From NCBI RefSeq assembly GCF_000381925.1, contig NZ_KB907307.1, positions 1,426,001-1,490,000 of the forward strand: DNA of 64,000 bases, written 5' to 3'. This DNA is from Nocardia sp. BMG111209. GTDB lineage: Bacteria > Actinomycetota > Actinomycetes > Mycobacteriales > Mycobacteriaceae. This document shows positions 24,924-33,799 of this stretch, piece after piece; position 1 is the first letter of the stretch, and each line of letters begins with the position of its first letter. The notes below the pieces were generated by a model. That model did no database searches. It saw only the letters and a program-made list of their open reading frames with translations, and was not told where the DNA came from. A program made the position numbers and the translations under genes.

Positions 24924-26603
24924 TCAGACCAGGGTCGCCGCCAGTTCCCGCAGCACCGGCAGGCTCAGCGAGCCGGAACCCAGGACGGTGTCGTGGAAGG
25001 TCTTGATGTCGAAACGGTTTCCGAGGCGCTCGGTCACCAGGCGGCGTTGTTCGCGGATCTCGAGCTGGCCCACCTTGTAGGCGACGGCCTGGCCCGGGAT
25101 CGCGACGTAGCGGTCCACCTCCACGCGGATCTCCGCGATCGCCACCGGCGCGTTGGCGATCATGAAGTCGACCGCCTGTTGCCGGCTCCAGCCCTTGGCG
25201 TGCAGGCCGGTGTCGACGACCAGGCGGCAGGAGCGCCAGGAATCGGCGGCCAGCATGCCGATGCGGGCGAGATCGTCGGGGTACAAACCCATTTCGTCGG
25301 CGAGGCGTTCGGTGTAGAGCGCCCAGCCCTCGACGAACGCGGTGTTGGCGAACGATTGGCGCTGGAATCGCGGCAGGTGGGCCAGTTCGTTGGCGATGGT
25401 GAGTTGCAGGTGGTGGCCGGGGATCGCCTCGTGGAAGGCGACCGCGGCGCTCTCGTAGCGGTTGCGGCCGGTCGGCTCGTGCTGGTTCACGAAGTACACG
25501 CCGGGGCGGGAACCGTCCGAGGCGGGCGGGAAGTAGTAGGCCGCGGGGACCGCCGAGGCCAGGAAGTCCGGGACCGGCACGATCGCGCAGGACTCGCGGG
25601 GCAGCCGGCCGAACCAGTCCGGGATGGCGTCGGTGGCCGTGGCCAGCCAGCGTTCGGCGTCGGCGAAGATCTGTTTCTCGTCGGCGTAGCGCAGCGCGGC
25701 GTCCCCGCGCAGCCGGGCGAAGATCTCGGTCTGGTCGGTGAGCCCGAACAGGCGCTCCCCCACCTCGGCGTATTCCGCACGCAGCGAAGCGAGTTCGGCC
25801 AGGCCCAGGTCGTGGATGCGGTCGGCGGTGAGGTCGGTGACGGTGGTGTGGCGGCGCAACTGCCGCTGGTAGATGTCCTCGCCGTCGGCGCCGAGCCAGC
25901 ACAGGCCCGGCCGGTCGTCGGGCCGGGCGGCGGGCAGCAGTTCGCCGGCGAGGGTGTCGCGGTAGCGGCCGAACGCGGGTCGGATCACGTCCCGGACCAG
26001 ATCCGACAGCGTTGTGCGCCACTGTGTTTCGCCGTCCCAGCCGGCCGGGCCGGGGAAGTTCGCGAACGGGTCGGCGGCGGGATCGCCGGCCAGATAGCCG
26101 TCGAGCTGGCCCAGCGACCGTTCGACGGTCAGGCGGGCCGGGGTGCGGCCCGCGGCGAGGCCGGCCCGGAATCGGTCGGCCGCCTGGTCCAGCAGCGTGC
26201 CGAACCGGCGGAACCGCTGCACCAGGGCGAGCGCGTTCGCCGGTTCCGGCGCGTTGAGTTGCGGTGCGAGGGTGAGTAGTTCGGCGTGCACGCCGCTCAT
26301 CTGGTCCGAGGCCAGCTCCACCGGCCGCCAGGACAGGTGGTCCACCGCGGATCCGAGTTCGGTGTCCAGCAGACTGCGGGTGACCCGGTCGACGGCGGTG
26401 AGGCGATCCGGGTCCAGCGCGGCCGCCTCGGCCGCCAGAGCCCGCAGCGTGGCGAGGTGGCGCTGTTCGGCGGCCTCGGACAGATCCTCGATCCGGTCGT
26501 CGAACCGCCGGTCCCCGAGCAGGGTGGCCGTACTCGGGGACGCCTCGAGCACGCTGTCCCAATACCGGTCGGCCAGGTCGATCAGTTCCTCGTGCGCGTC
26601 CAT
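24924..26603 (-). CDS. DUF885 metallohydrolase (M-like peptidase)
   Basis: A 559-residue protein of the DUF885 family. The zinc-binding motif is HEAIPGHH at about 391-398, with the later EGWALYTE block that carries the third ligand. No signal peptide is visible, so it is likely cytoplasmic. The family is thought to act as peptidases or other hydrolases of small molecules. The ATG at 26603 is chosen from three closely spaced in-frame ATGs. Confidence 0.88.
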   Translation of the reverse strand: MDAHEELIDLADRYWDSVLEASPSTATLLGDRRFDDRIEDLSEAAEQRHLATLRALAAEAAALDPDRLTAVDRVTRSLLDTELGSAVDHLSWRPVELASDQMSGVHAELLTLAPQLNAPEPANALALVQRFRRFGTLLDQAADRFRAGLAAGRTPARLTVERSLGQLDGYLAGDPAADPFANFPGPAGWDGETQWRTTLSDLVRDVIRPAFGRYRDTLAGELLPAARPDDRPGLCWLGADGEDIYQRQLRRHTTVTDLTADRIHDLGLAELASLRAEYAEVGERLFGLTDQTEIFARLRGDAALRYADEKQIFADAERWLATATDAIPDWFGRLPRESCAIVPVPDFLASAVPAAYYFPPASDGSRPGVYFVNQHEPTGRNRYESAAVAFHEAIPGHHLQLTIANELAHLPRFQRQSFANTAFVEGWALYTERLADEMGLYPDDLARIGMLAADSWRSCRLVVDTGLHAKGWSRQQAVDFMIANAPVAIAEIRVEVDRYVAIPGQAVAYKVGQLEIREQRRLVTERLGNRFDIKTFHDTVLGSGSLSLPVLRELAATLV

Positions 26604-26664
26604 GCCGACCATCATGCCGCGCCCGCCGCCGCGGGTGCCGGGCCGCGCGCCGGGGCCCGCGATC

Positions 26665-27864
26665 TCAGGGCGCCGGTTGCAAGACCCGGTGGCTGCCGGT
26701 CTCGTAGAGCTTGCCGTCCCAGCCGGCGGCGCCGTTGGCGACGTGGACCACGGTGTAGGCGGGGTTGTAGATGGCCGCGTACGGCAGCGGGCTCTTGGTG
26801 GCGAAGGAGACCGCGGGGGTCAGGCCGCCGGTCTTGACCGCCGCGAGTTTGCGCAGGCCGTCGAGTACCGAGGCCCGATCCACCGTCGGGAGGGTGCCCG
26901 CGACCTGCGCGAACATCTGCACCCCCAGCCAGCTGCTCAGCGCCAGCTCGGTGAGTTTGCCCTGCGGCGCATAGGCTTTCATATCGTCGTTGAACTGCTT
27001 ACCATACGCGGTCGAGGTGTCCCAGGCCGGCGGGAAGACCAGGCTCAGGGTGACCGGGCCGCCGGTCCCCATCGCCTCCATACCCTGCTTCTCGAACGCG
27101 GCGCCGGCGACGGCGACCGTGCCCTTGAATCCGGCCTGCCGCAACGCATTCACCGCCACCGGGGTCTGCGCGGTGAACGACAGCCAGATGATGGTGTCGG
27201 GATTGCCCGCGATCGCCTGCTGCACCGGTGCGCTCAGGTCCGCGGCGGTGGCCGACAGCCGGACGTCGGCGGTCACCTGCGCGCCGGCCGCCGCGAGGAT
27301 CTGCATGATCGACTTGCGGTTCCCGTCGGAGGTGGGCAGGTCCAGGGTCACCAGGCCGACCTTCTTCGCGCCGCTCGCGGCGACATCCTGGGCCATACCC
27401 GGGAATCCGACGACGGTCGAACCGTTCACGTTGAAGGCCAGCGGATCGGTGATGTCGAAGCTGGACACCGGCCACTGCCCGATCACCGGCATCTTCGCCG
27501 CTTCCAGCTGGGCCTTGTCCGCGTCGAGGAAGATGTCGGAGCCGCCGGCCAGCGCGACGATCTTCTTGTCCGCCAGGATCTTCCGGACGCAGGTCGCGGA
27601 ATCCGTGGCGTTCTGGTGCATATCGCAGGTGGTCAGGTGCAGTTGCCGTCCGTTCACCCCGCCGTGCGCGTTGATCTCCGCCACGGCGGCCTGGGCGCCG
27701 TCGGCGTATTCCGGGTTGGCGCTGACCCCGCCGGACAGTGCGGCGATCGCGGCGATCTCGAGCGGCCCGTTACCGCTCGACGAACCGCCGCTGCTGCTGC
27801 ACGCGGTCAGGGCCAGCGCCAGCGCGGCCAACGGCGCCAGCAGTTTCGCGGGTGATCTCGACAT
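26665..27864 (-). CDS. ABC transporter substrate-binding lipoprotein (Leu/Ile/Val type)
   Basis: A 399-residue periplasmic-binding protein of the amide/branched-chain amino-acid family. The signal peptide ends in the lipobox LTAC (Cys22), so it is anchored outside the membrane. The mature start LEIAAIAALSGG is typical. GAGAGG precedes the ATG. It lies 39 bases downstream of a LivF-like ATPase gene, facing away from the fused permease gene. The real ligand may be a fatty, aromatic or amide compound rather than an amino acid. Confidence 0.92.
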   Translation of the reverse strand: MSRSPAKLLAPLAALALALTACSSSGGSSSGNGPLEIAAIAALSGGVSANPEYADGAQAAVAEINAHGGVNGRQLHLTTCDMHQNATDSATCVRKILADKKIVALAGGSDIFLDADKAQLEAAKMPVIGQWPVSSFDITDPLAFNVNGSTVVGFPGMAQDVAASGAKKVGLVTLDLPTSDGNRKSIMQILAAAGAQVTADVRLSATAADLSAPVQQAIAGNPDTIIWLSFTAQTPVAVNALRQAGFKGTVAVAGAAFEKQGMEAMGTGGPVTLSLVFPPAWDTSTAYGKQFNDDMKAYAPQGKLTELALSSWLGVQMFAQVAGTLPTVDRASVLDGLRKLAAVKTGGLTPAVSFATKSPLPYAAIYNPAYTVVHVANGAAGWDGKLYETGSHRVLQPAP

Positions 27865-27903
27865 GGACGAACCTCTCGAAGGCGAACGGCGGAAATACGA
27901 TGG

Positions 27904-28638
27904 TCACGACAGATACAGCGCCGCAAGCTCTTCCAGCTGCGGCAGCCACGCCGCCGCGGGGCGCTCGTCGACGAGCTCGCCGCGGCGCAGCACATGGGCC
28001 CGGTCGGCCCGCGCCAGAACGGCTTTCGCGTTCTGCTCGACCAGCAGGACCGCGACGCCGGTGTCGGCGGTGGCGCGGACCGCGTCGAGCAGCCGCTCGC
28101 GCACCTGCGGCGCCAGGCCGAGCGAGAGTTCGTCGATGAGCAGCAGCCGCGGGTGGCGGGCCAGCGCCAAGGCCAGGGCGAGCATCTGCTGCTCGCCGCC
28201 GGACAGCAGGCCCGCGCGGTGCCGCATCCGCTCGGTCAGCTCCGGGAACAGTTGCAGCGCAGTGGCATCGGCGCCGACCAGGCGCAGCGACTGGCGCACG
28301 GTGAGGCCGGGGAAGATGTGCCGCTCCTCCCCCAGGACCGATACGCCGCGGCGGCAGCGCCGATACGCGGGCAGCCGGGTACAGGTGGCGCCGAACAGCT
28401 CGATCTCGCCGGCGCTCGGCCGCAGATAACCCGCCAGCGTGCGCAGCAGCGTGGTCTTACCGGCCCCGTTGGGGCCCAGCAGGGCCACCACCTCGCCCGG
28501 CCGGACGGTCAGATCGATCCCGCGCAGCACGTCCACCGCGCCGTAACCGGCCGCCAGCCCGGTCGCCGCGATCGCGGCGGGGATCGCGTCCCCGGACTCG
28601 GACGCGGACGAAACGTCCACTGCCGCACTCACACCCAT
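27904..28638 (-). CDS. livF: ABC transporter ATP-binding protein, LivF-type
   Basis: A 244-residue ATPase. Walker A is GPNGAGKTT, the signature LSGGEQQ, Walker B LLLIDELSLGL and the switch VLLVEQN. It matches the LivF subfamily. The ATG at 28638 is used because the frame upstream continues into the divergent promoter region. It is the second ATPase of the transporter; the other is fused to the permeases on the opposite strand. Confidence 0.9.
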   Translation of the reverse strand: MGVSAAVDVSSASESGDAIPAAIAATGLAAGYGAVDVLRGIDLTVRPGEVVALLGPNGAGKTTLLRTLAGYLRPSAGEIELFGATCTRLPAYRRCRRGVSVLGEERHIFPGLTVRQSLRLVGADATALQLFPELTERMRHRAGLLSGGEQQMLALALALARHPRLLLIDELSLGLAPQVRERLLDAVRATADTGVAVLLVEQNAKAVLARADRAHVLRRGELVDERPAAAWLPQLEELAALYLS

Positions 28639-28680
28639 CGGTATCCACCGTATTTCCGCAACCGCTCTGTTGCCCCACCC

Positions 28681-28709
28681 TTGCGAGTAGGTGTTCACAA
28701 ACATACAGT
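28681..28709 (+). promoter_or_regulatory. Possible sigma-70-type promoter of the fused permease gene
   Basis: TTGCGA (28681-28686), 17-base spacer, TACAGT (28704-28709), lying 60 bases before the ATG of the permease fusion in the divergent region. Supported by spacing only. Confidence 0.4.
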
Positions 28710-28768
28710 CGGCACGGGCGCTTCGCCAAGGGGCGCCGGCAACATCGGAATACGGCAAAGGGGTCGAG

Positions 28769-31390
28769 ATGGACCTGACCCTGCGATTCGCGCTGCTGGG
28801 CCTGGGTATCGGCGGCGTGTACGCGGTGAGCGCGGTGGGGATCGTGGCGATCCACCGCGGTTCCAGGACGATCAATTTCGCCCACGGTGGTATCGCGCTC
28901 TGGGGTGCGCTGCTGTGTTACCGGTTGCGTGACAACGCCGGTCTGCCCTTCGCGGCGGCGGCCGCGCTGACCCTCGCCGGTGCGGCGGTGTTCGGGGCGC
29001 TGATCTATCTGGTGGTGATCCGGCCGATCCGCGGCCGCACCCAGCTGTCGCGGATGGTCGCGACGCTGGGCCTGCTCGGCTTCCTGACCGGGCTGGCGCA
29101 CACCGTCTTCCCCGATGTGCCGCGGGTGCCGCGCAGCGCGCTGCCGTCGTCGACGACTCGTATTCTGGGACAACCGATTCCGACCGAACGAGTGGCGATC
29201 CTGGTGATCGCGGTGGTGGTGGTCGCCGTGCTGGCGGGCTGGTCGGCGTGGGGCCGGCTGCCGCTGATGACCAAGGCGATGGCCGAACACGAGTCCGCCG
29301 CACAGGCATTGGGCGCCTCACCGCATGTGCTCGGCGGCCTCAACTGGGCACTGGGCTCGGTCCTGGCCGCGGCGGCGGGCATCCTCGTCGCCCCGATCGT
29401 GGGCCAGTTCGACACCACGATGCTCACGGTGACCGCGTTCGCGCTGGCCGCCGCGCTGCCCGGCCGATTCGACGGCTATCTGTCCGCGCTGGCCGGCGGC
29501 CTGATCCTCGGCGTCGGGGAGAGCGTGGTGACCCATCTGGTTTCCGACCATGTACCGCAGCAGTGGCAGCTGGGCTGGCCGCAGACCGTGCCGTTCGTCG
29601 CCGTGCTGCTGATCCTGGTGCTGCGCCGCGACCGCGCGAGCAACCGGCTGCCCGCGGTGCCCGCACAACCGGTGGCCGCCGGGCTGTTCCGGCCCGTCCC
29701 GGTGGTGATCGCCGCCGCGGTGGTGATCGCGGTGCTGTTCCTCGGCACGCCGGACTGGCGGGACGCGGCGACCGTATCGATCGTGTTCGCGATCCTGGTG
29801 CTCTCGCTGGTGCTGCTGGTCGGCTACGCGAATCAGATCAGCCTGGCGCAGATGACCGTCGCCGGGCTCGGCGCGTATGTCGCCGCGCGCCTGGACATCT
29901 CGTTCGGGCTGCCGTTCGTGCTGGCGCCCCTGGTCGGCGCGGCGGTGGGCGCGCTGGCCGGGCTGCTGGTGGGCCTGCCCGCGCTGCGGGTGCGCGGGAT
30001 CAATCTGGCCATCCTCACCATGGCGCTGGCCATCGCGGTCTCGGTGGTGCTGTTCGAGAGCACCACCTTCACCGGCGGTCTGGTCGGACTGCAACCCCAC
30101 TCGCCGACCCTGTTCGGACTCGATATCGACGCGGCGCTGTATCCGGAGCGCTACGGACTGTTCGCGCTGTGCTGGCTCGTCCTCGCCGGCGTGGTGGTGG
30201 CCGTGGTGCGGCGCTCCGCGCTGGGCCGTCGGCTGCTGGTCGTGCGCACCAACGAGCGGGCGGCCGCCTCCGTCGGAATCAGCGTCACCCGAACCAAACT
30301 CGCGGCCTTCGTGGTGTCCTCGGCGCTGGCCGGGACCGCGGGTGTGCTGCTCGCCTTCCGTAGTTCCACGGTCACCTTCGGCCAGTTCGCGTTCATGGAG
30401 TCGATCAATCTGGTGAGCCTGGCGGTGATCGCGGGCGTGACCTCGATCGCGGGCGGACTACTCGGCGGCGTCCTGGCCATGGGCGGGCTGGTGTATCTGG
30501 CCGTCTCCGATCTGAACATCGGCTGGCTGACCGACAACTACGCCACCATCTTCGGCGCCGGGCTGGTACTCACCGTGCTGATCCACCCGAACGGGGTGAC
30601 CTGGCGCAAACATTCGCAACTCGATCCCGCGCCGCTGCCCGCGGGCGTGCAGTCGCCGCGCGCGGGCGCGGAACTGGCGGCCTCGAACGTCTCGGTGCAC
30701 TTCGGCGGCGTCACGGCGGTCCGGGCGGTGACCATGGCGGCGCGGCCCGGCGCGGTGACCGGCCTGGTCGGCCCGAACGGCGCCGGGAAGACCACCCTAC
30801 TCGACGCCCTCGGCGGCTTCGCGCCGATCGATGCGGGCGAGGTACTGCTCGGCACGCAGTCGCTGACCGGCCGCACCCCCGACGCGCGGGCCCGCGCCGG
30901 AGTCGGCCGGGTGTTCCAGGGCGGCGAACTGTTCGAGGACCTCACGGTGGCACAGAATCTGCGGGTGGCCGCCGAGAACGCCGGGCACACCGACGGCCGC
31001 CTGCCCGAACCGGCACAGGCGGCGGTCGAGAAGTTCGGTCTCACCGGCGATTTCGCGCGGCTGCCCGCCGAACTGTCGATGGCGAAGCGGCGGTTCACCG
31101 GCATCGCCCGCGCGCTGGCCACCGATCCCGCGGTGGTGCTGCTGGACGAGCCGGGCGCGGGCCTGTCCATCACCGAGATCGGCGAACTCGCCACGGCGCT
31201 GCGCGATCTCGCCACCGGCACCGGTCTCGCGGTGCTGGTGGTCGACCACGACATGGCGCTGGTCATGTCGGCCTGCGACCGCATCGTGGTCCTGCACCAG
31301 GGCGCCGTGATCGCCGACGGCACCCCCGGCGAGATCCGCGCCGACGCCGCCGTCCAGGAGGCGTATCTCGGCCTGTCCCTGGCCAATTGA
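28769..31390 (+). CDS. LivH-LivM-LivG fusion: two ABC permeases and one ATPase in a single chain
   Basis: An 873-residue transporter protein. Residues about 1-290 are a LivH-like permease with several membrane helices. Residues about 300-610 are a LivM-like permease (the block LVGYANQISLAQMTVAGLGAYVAA is typical). Residues about 625-873 are a LivG-like ATPase with Walker A GPNGAGKTT, Q-loop GRVFQGGELF, Walker B VVLLDEPGAGL and switch VLVVDHDM. The ABC signature position reads ELSMAKRRF instead of LSxGQ, so hydrolysis may be altered. AAAGGGG precedes the ATG at 28769. With the divergent LivF and the binding lipoprotein it makes a complete importer. Confidence 0.92.
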   Translation: MDLTLRFALLGLGIGGVYAVSAVGIVAIHRGSRTINFAHGGIALWGALLCYRLRDNAGLPFAAAAALTLAGAAVFGALIYLVVIRPIRGRTQLSRMVATLGLLGFLTGLAHTVFPDVPRVPRSALPSSTTRILGQPIPTERVAILVIAVVVVAVLAGWSAWGRLPLMTKAMAEHESAAQALGASPHVLGGLNWALGSVLAAAAGILVAPIVGQFDTTMLTVTAFALAAALPGRFDGYLSALAGGLILGVGESVVTHLVSDHVPQQWQLGWPQTVPFVAVLLILVLRRDRASNRLPAVPAQPVAAGLFRPVPVVIAAAVVIAVLFLGTPDWRDAATVSIVFAILVLSLVLLVGYANQISLAQMTVAGLGAYVAARLDISFGLPFVLAPLVGAAVGALAGLLVGLPALRVRGINLAILTMALAIAVSVVLFESTTFTGGLVGLQPHSPTLFGLDIDAALYPERYGLFALCWLVLAGVVVAVVRRSALGRRLLVVRTNERAAASVGISVTRTKLAAFVVSSALAGTAGVLLAFRSSTVTFGQFAFMESINLVSLAVIAGVTSIAGGLLGGVLAMGGLVYLAVSDLNIGWLTDNYATIFGAGLVLTVLIHPNGVTWRKHSQLDPAPLPAGVQSPRAGAELAASNVSVHFGGVTAVRAVTMAARPGAVTGLVGPNGAGKTTLLDALGGFAPIDAGEVLLGTQSLTGRTPDARARAGVGRVFQGGELFEDLTVAQNLRVAAENAGHTDGRLPEPAQAAVEKFGLTGDFARLPAELSMAKRRFTGIARALATDPAVVLLDEPGAGLSITEIGELATALRDLATGTGLAVLVVDHDMALVMSACDRIVVLHQGAVIADGTPGEIRADAAVQEAYLGLSLAN

Positions 31391-31394
31391 GCGA

Positions 31395-32084
31395 TCAGCA
31401 CGCCTCGAGATGGGCCCGGCGGACCCGTTGCAGGAAGTCCTCCAGCGGCGGTTCGTCCGGGCCTGCGGGCAGCACGGTGGTGGCGGTGGCGAAGCGGGAC
31501 TCGTACTCCGCCATCAGATTCCGGACCGCCTCGGCCTCCGGATCCGCCGTCACCCGCTCTCCGAACGCGAAGTACACCTCGGGATCGGGCACCCGGATCG
31601 GCAGGACACCGGTGGTGTACAGCTGGAAACCCTGCCACAGCAGCCGCCGGACGTGCCGGGCGTGCTTGGCCCGGCGCGGATCCCCGAGCCGCGGATGCCG
31701 CGCCAGCGCCTGCAACTGCGCGGTCGCATACCCGAAGAACGAGTTGCGCACTCGGGGAGCGGACAGGAAGCAGCCCCGCAACCCCACCAACTCCGCACCG
31801 AACGGCGTCTGCAGCACATAGTTTTCGAGCCACAGCACATCCATCGCGGTCGGATTGCACGCCAGCATCAGCCCCATCGCCTTGCCCACCTCGTGATAGG
31901 TGGCGTCGGCCCCGTCGCGCCCGGTCCGCGTGCCCCGGTGCCGATCCGGCGGGTGCAGGCCGAGGAAACTACCGGTCGGCTCGACGAAGATACCGGCGTA
32001 GTCGATATCGCTGGACGGCGTACTCAGCCCGTAGGCGGTGGACCCGACCACACCCTCGAGCAGTAGCTGCTGATCCCGGTTCAT
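31395..32084 (-). CDS. Nucleotidyltransferase-fold (DNA polymerase beta superfamily) protein
   Basis: A 229-residue protein. The N-terminal motif GSTAYGLSTPSSDIDYAG is the GSxxxG...SDxD nucleotidyltransferase signature, with two metal-binding Asp. The helical remainder fits the RlaP/YcgL-like predicted nucleotidyltransferases. No toxin-antitoxin partner (HEPN) lies beside it. GGGAGGAGA precedes the ATG at 32084. Target (tRNA, protein or nucleotide) is unknown. It ends 4 bases before the convergent transporter stop. Confidence 0.85.
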   Translation of the reverse strand: MNRDQQLLLEGVVGSTAYGLSTPSSDIDYAGIFVEPTGSFLGLHPPDRHRGTRTGRDGADATYHEVGKAMGLMLACNPTAMDVLWLENYVLQTPFGAELVGLRGCFLSAPRVRNSFFGYATAQLQALARHPRLGDPRRAKHARHVRRLLWQGFQLYTTGVLPIRVPDPEVYFAFGERVTADPEAEAVRNLMAEYESRFATATTVLPAGPDEPPLEDFLQRVRRAHLEAC

Positions 32085-32223
32085 CGGTCTCCTCCCCGGC
32101 GGAACACGGTGCGCGCCACGGTGTCCGCACACCCGGCGCTCCCCGTCCGGTGTATCACCGCCGGGCGGAGCCGATCCAGCGAATTTCGGCCGCCGCGAGC
32201 GGTTCCCGGGCCTCGTCGCCGGA

Positions 32224-33126
32224 TCAGCGGGCGTTCAGGCGCTCGTGCAACCAGCCGCGCAGCGAGTCCGCGTACTCCTCGCGTTGCAGCGCGAAATCGA
32301 TTGCGGCGCGGAGATATCCGGCCGGGTTGCCGATGTCGTGGCGGGTTCCGCGGTGCACCACCACGTGGACCGGATGGCCCTCGGCGATCAGCAGGGCCAC
32401 GGCGTCGGTGAGTTGCAGCTCACCGCCCGCGCCGGGGGTGATGCGGCGCAGGGCCCCGAAGATCGCGCGGTCCAGCAGGTAGCGGCCCGCGGCGGCGAAG
32501 GTGGAGGGGGCGTCGGCGGGGGCGGGCTTCTCCACCATGCCGCGGACCCGCAGCACATCCGGCTCGCCGGTGGCGGCGACATCGAAGACCCCGTAGGCGC
32601 TCACCTCGTCGGCGGGTACCTCGATCGCGCACAGCACGCTGCCGCCGAACCGCTCGCGCACCGTGGCCATGGCGTCGAGGGCGCCGTGCGGCAGCACCAG
32701 ATCGTCGGGCAGCAGCACCGCCACCGCGGACTCGTCGGCGCCGAGGACCGATTCCGCTTGCAGCACAGCATGTCCGAGGCCCAGCGGACGGCGCTGCACG
32801 ACGGTGCCGACATCCAGCAGCTTGGCGGCGTTGCGGACCTTCTCCAGCAGCCCGAATCTGCCGCGCTGCGCGAGCGTGTTCTCGAGCTCCGGTTGCTCGT
32901 CGAAATACGTTGCGAGCCCGCGCTTCTCCGGCGAGGTCACGACGATCATCCGGTCCGCTCCGGCCTGCGCGGCCTCCTCGGCGATCAGTTCGATACCGGG
33001 GGTGTCGACCACCGGCAGCAGTTCCTTCGGAACCGCTTTGGTCGCGGGCAGGAATCGCGTCCCCAGCCCGGCCGCCGGCACGATCGCGCTGCGGAACTGC
33101 CGGGGTGTGCGCCGGCTCGCGTCCAT
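32224..33126 (-). CDS. galU: UTP-glucose-1-phosphate uridylyltransferase
   Basis: A 300-residue enzyme that makes UDP-glucose from UTP and glucose-1-phosphate for cell-wall and exopolysaccharide synthesis. The nucleotide-binding start IVPAAGLGTRFLPATK and the downstream ELLPVVDTP, LLPDDLVL and VVEKP-type (GMVEKPAP) blocks are diagnostic. Length is usual. AAGGAGAG precedes the ATG at 33126. The longer frame to 33594 is not used. It is divergent from a TetR gene. Confidence 0.95.
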   Translation of the reverse strand: MDASRRTPRQFRSAIVPAAGLGTRFLPATKAVPKELLPVVDTPGIELIAEEAAQAGADRMIVVTSPEKRGLATYFDEQPELENTLAQRGRFGLLEKVRNAAKLLDVGTVVQRRPLGLGHAVLQAESVLGADESAVAVLLPDDLVLPHGALDAMATVRERFGGSVLCAIEVPADEVSAYGVFDVAATGEPDVLRVRGMVEKPAPADAPSTFAAAGRYLLDRAIFGALRRITPGAGGELQLTDAVALLIAEGHPVHVVVHRGTRHDIGNPAGYLRAAIDFALQREEYADSLRGWLHERLNAR

Positions 33127-33245
33127 ATCGCTCTCCTTCGTTCGTCCCGGAACCCGCCGGGCCATTGCCCACCCTGTTCGCACCGACTGGCACCAAGACG
33201 CGAACTGCCTCGGAATCGGCTGTGAGGACCGCGGACCCACCGCTT

Positions 33246-33251
33246 TATAGT
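33246..33251 (+). promoter_or_regulatory. Likely -10 element of a leaderless TetR transcript
   Basis: TATAGT ends 7 bases before the GTG at 33259. Transcription would start at or next to the start codon, giving a leaderless mRNA, which is common in actinobacteria. No convincing -35. Confidence 0.5.
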
Positions 33252-33258
33252 CGGGTGC

Positions 33259-33795
33259 GTGATGCGCGACGACCGGCCCGGACCGCGGGCCGACCGTACC
33301 CAGGAGCATGTACTCGCCTGTGCCCAGGAGATCCTCGTCACGGAGGGTCCGGAGGCGGTGACGTACACCGCCGTCGCTCGTCGTTCCCGGGTGTCGCGCA
33401 ACACCCTGTACCGGCACTGGCCGTCGCGCGATCAGCTGCTGACCGATGCCGCGCTGCGGTACTACCGGCTGCAGGAGGCGCCGGCCGCCGGCGAATCCGC
33501 GAACCTGCTGGAATTCCTGCACGCGCTGCGCGACAACCTGGCGACGCCGGGTACCGCCGCCGCGCTCACCGCGCTGGCGGCCCACGCCGAACACGATCCG
33601 ACCGCGGGCGAGGTACTGCGCCGGATCGCGGAACTGGGCCGCGACCGGCTCACCGAGATCGTCGGCCCGCTGTCCGACGCGGCCTTCGCGCGCATCGTCG
33701 GACCGCTCTACTTCCAGGCCCTGATGGTCCGCCGCCCGGTCGACGACGCCTTCCTGGCCGACCTGGCCGCCGAATGGCGGCCGGTCGGCCGATGA
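33259..33795 (+). CDS. Small TetR-family regulator
   Basis: A 178-residue TetR protein. The helix-turn-helix (LVTEGPEAVTYTAVARRSRVSRNTLYRHWPSRDQLL, split here over the usual helices) is clear. The C-terminal domain is short. It starts with GTG at 33259 or ATG at 33262. It converges with the exporter gene, whose promoter may be its target; galU lies on the other side. Confidence 0.88.
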   Translation: MMRDDRPGPRADRTQEHVLACAQEILVTEGPEAVTYTAVARRSRVSRNTLYRHWPSRDQLLTDAALRYYRLQEAPAAGESANLLEFLHALRDNLATPGTAAALTALAAHAEHDPTAGEVLRRIAELGRDRLTEIVGPLSDAAFARIVGPLYFQALMVRRPVDDAFLADLAAEWRPVGR

Positions 33796-33799
33796 CCGG

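Noticed and set aside
21889..25080. Very long plus-strand open frame (over 1,000 codons)
   Set aside because: Lies antisense to patatin, thioesterase and methyltransferase genes with clear motifs; its own translation is low-complexity Arg/Gly/Pro-rich.
31395..32084. Toxin-antitoxin (MNT-HEPN) pair
   Set aside because: The nucleotidyltransferase-fold gene has no HEPN or other small partner beside it.
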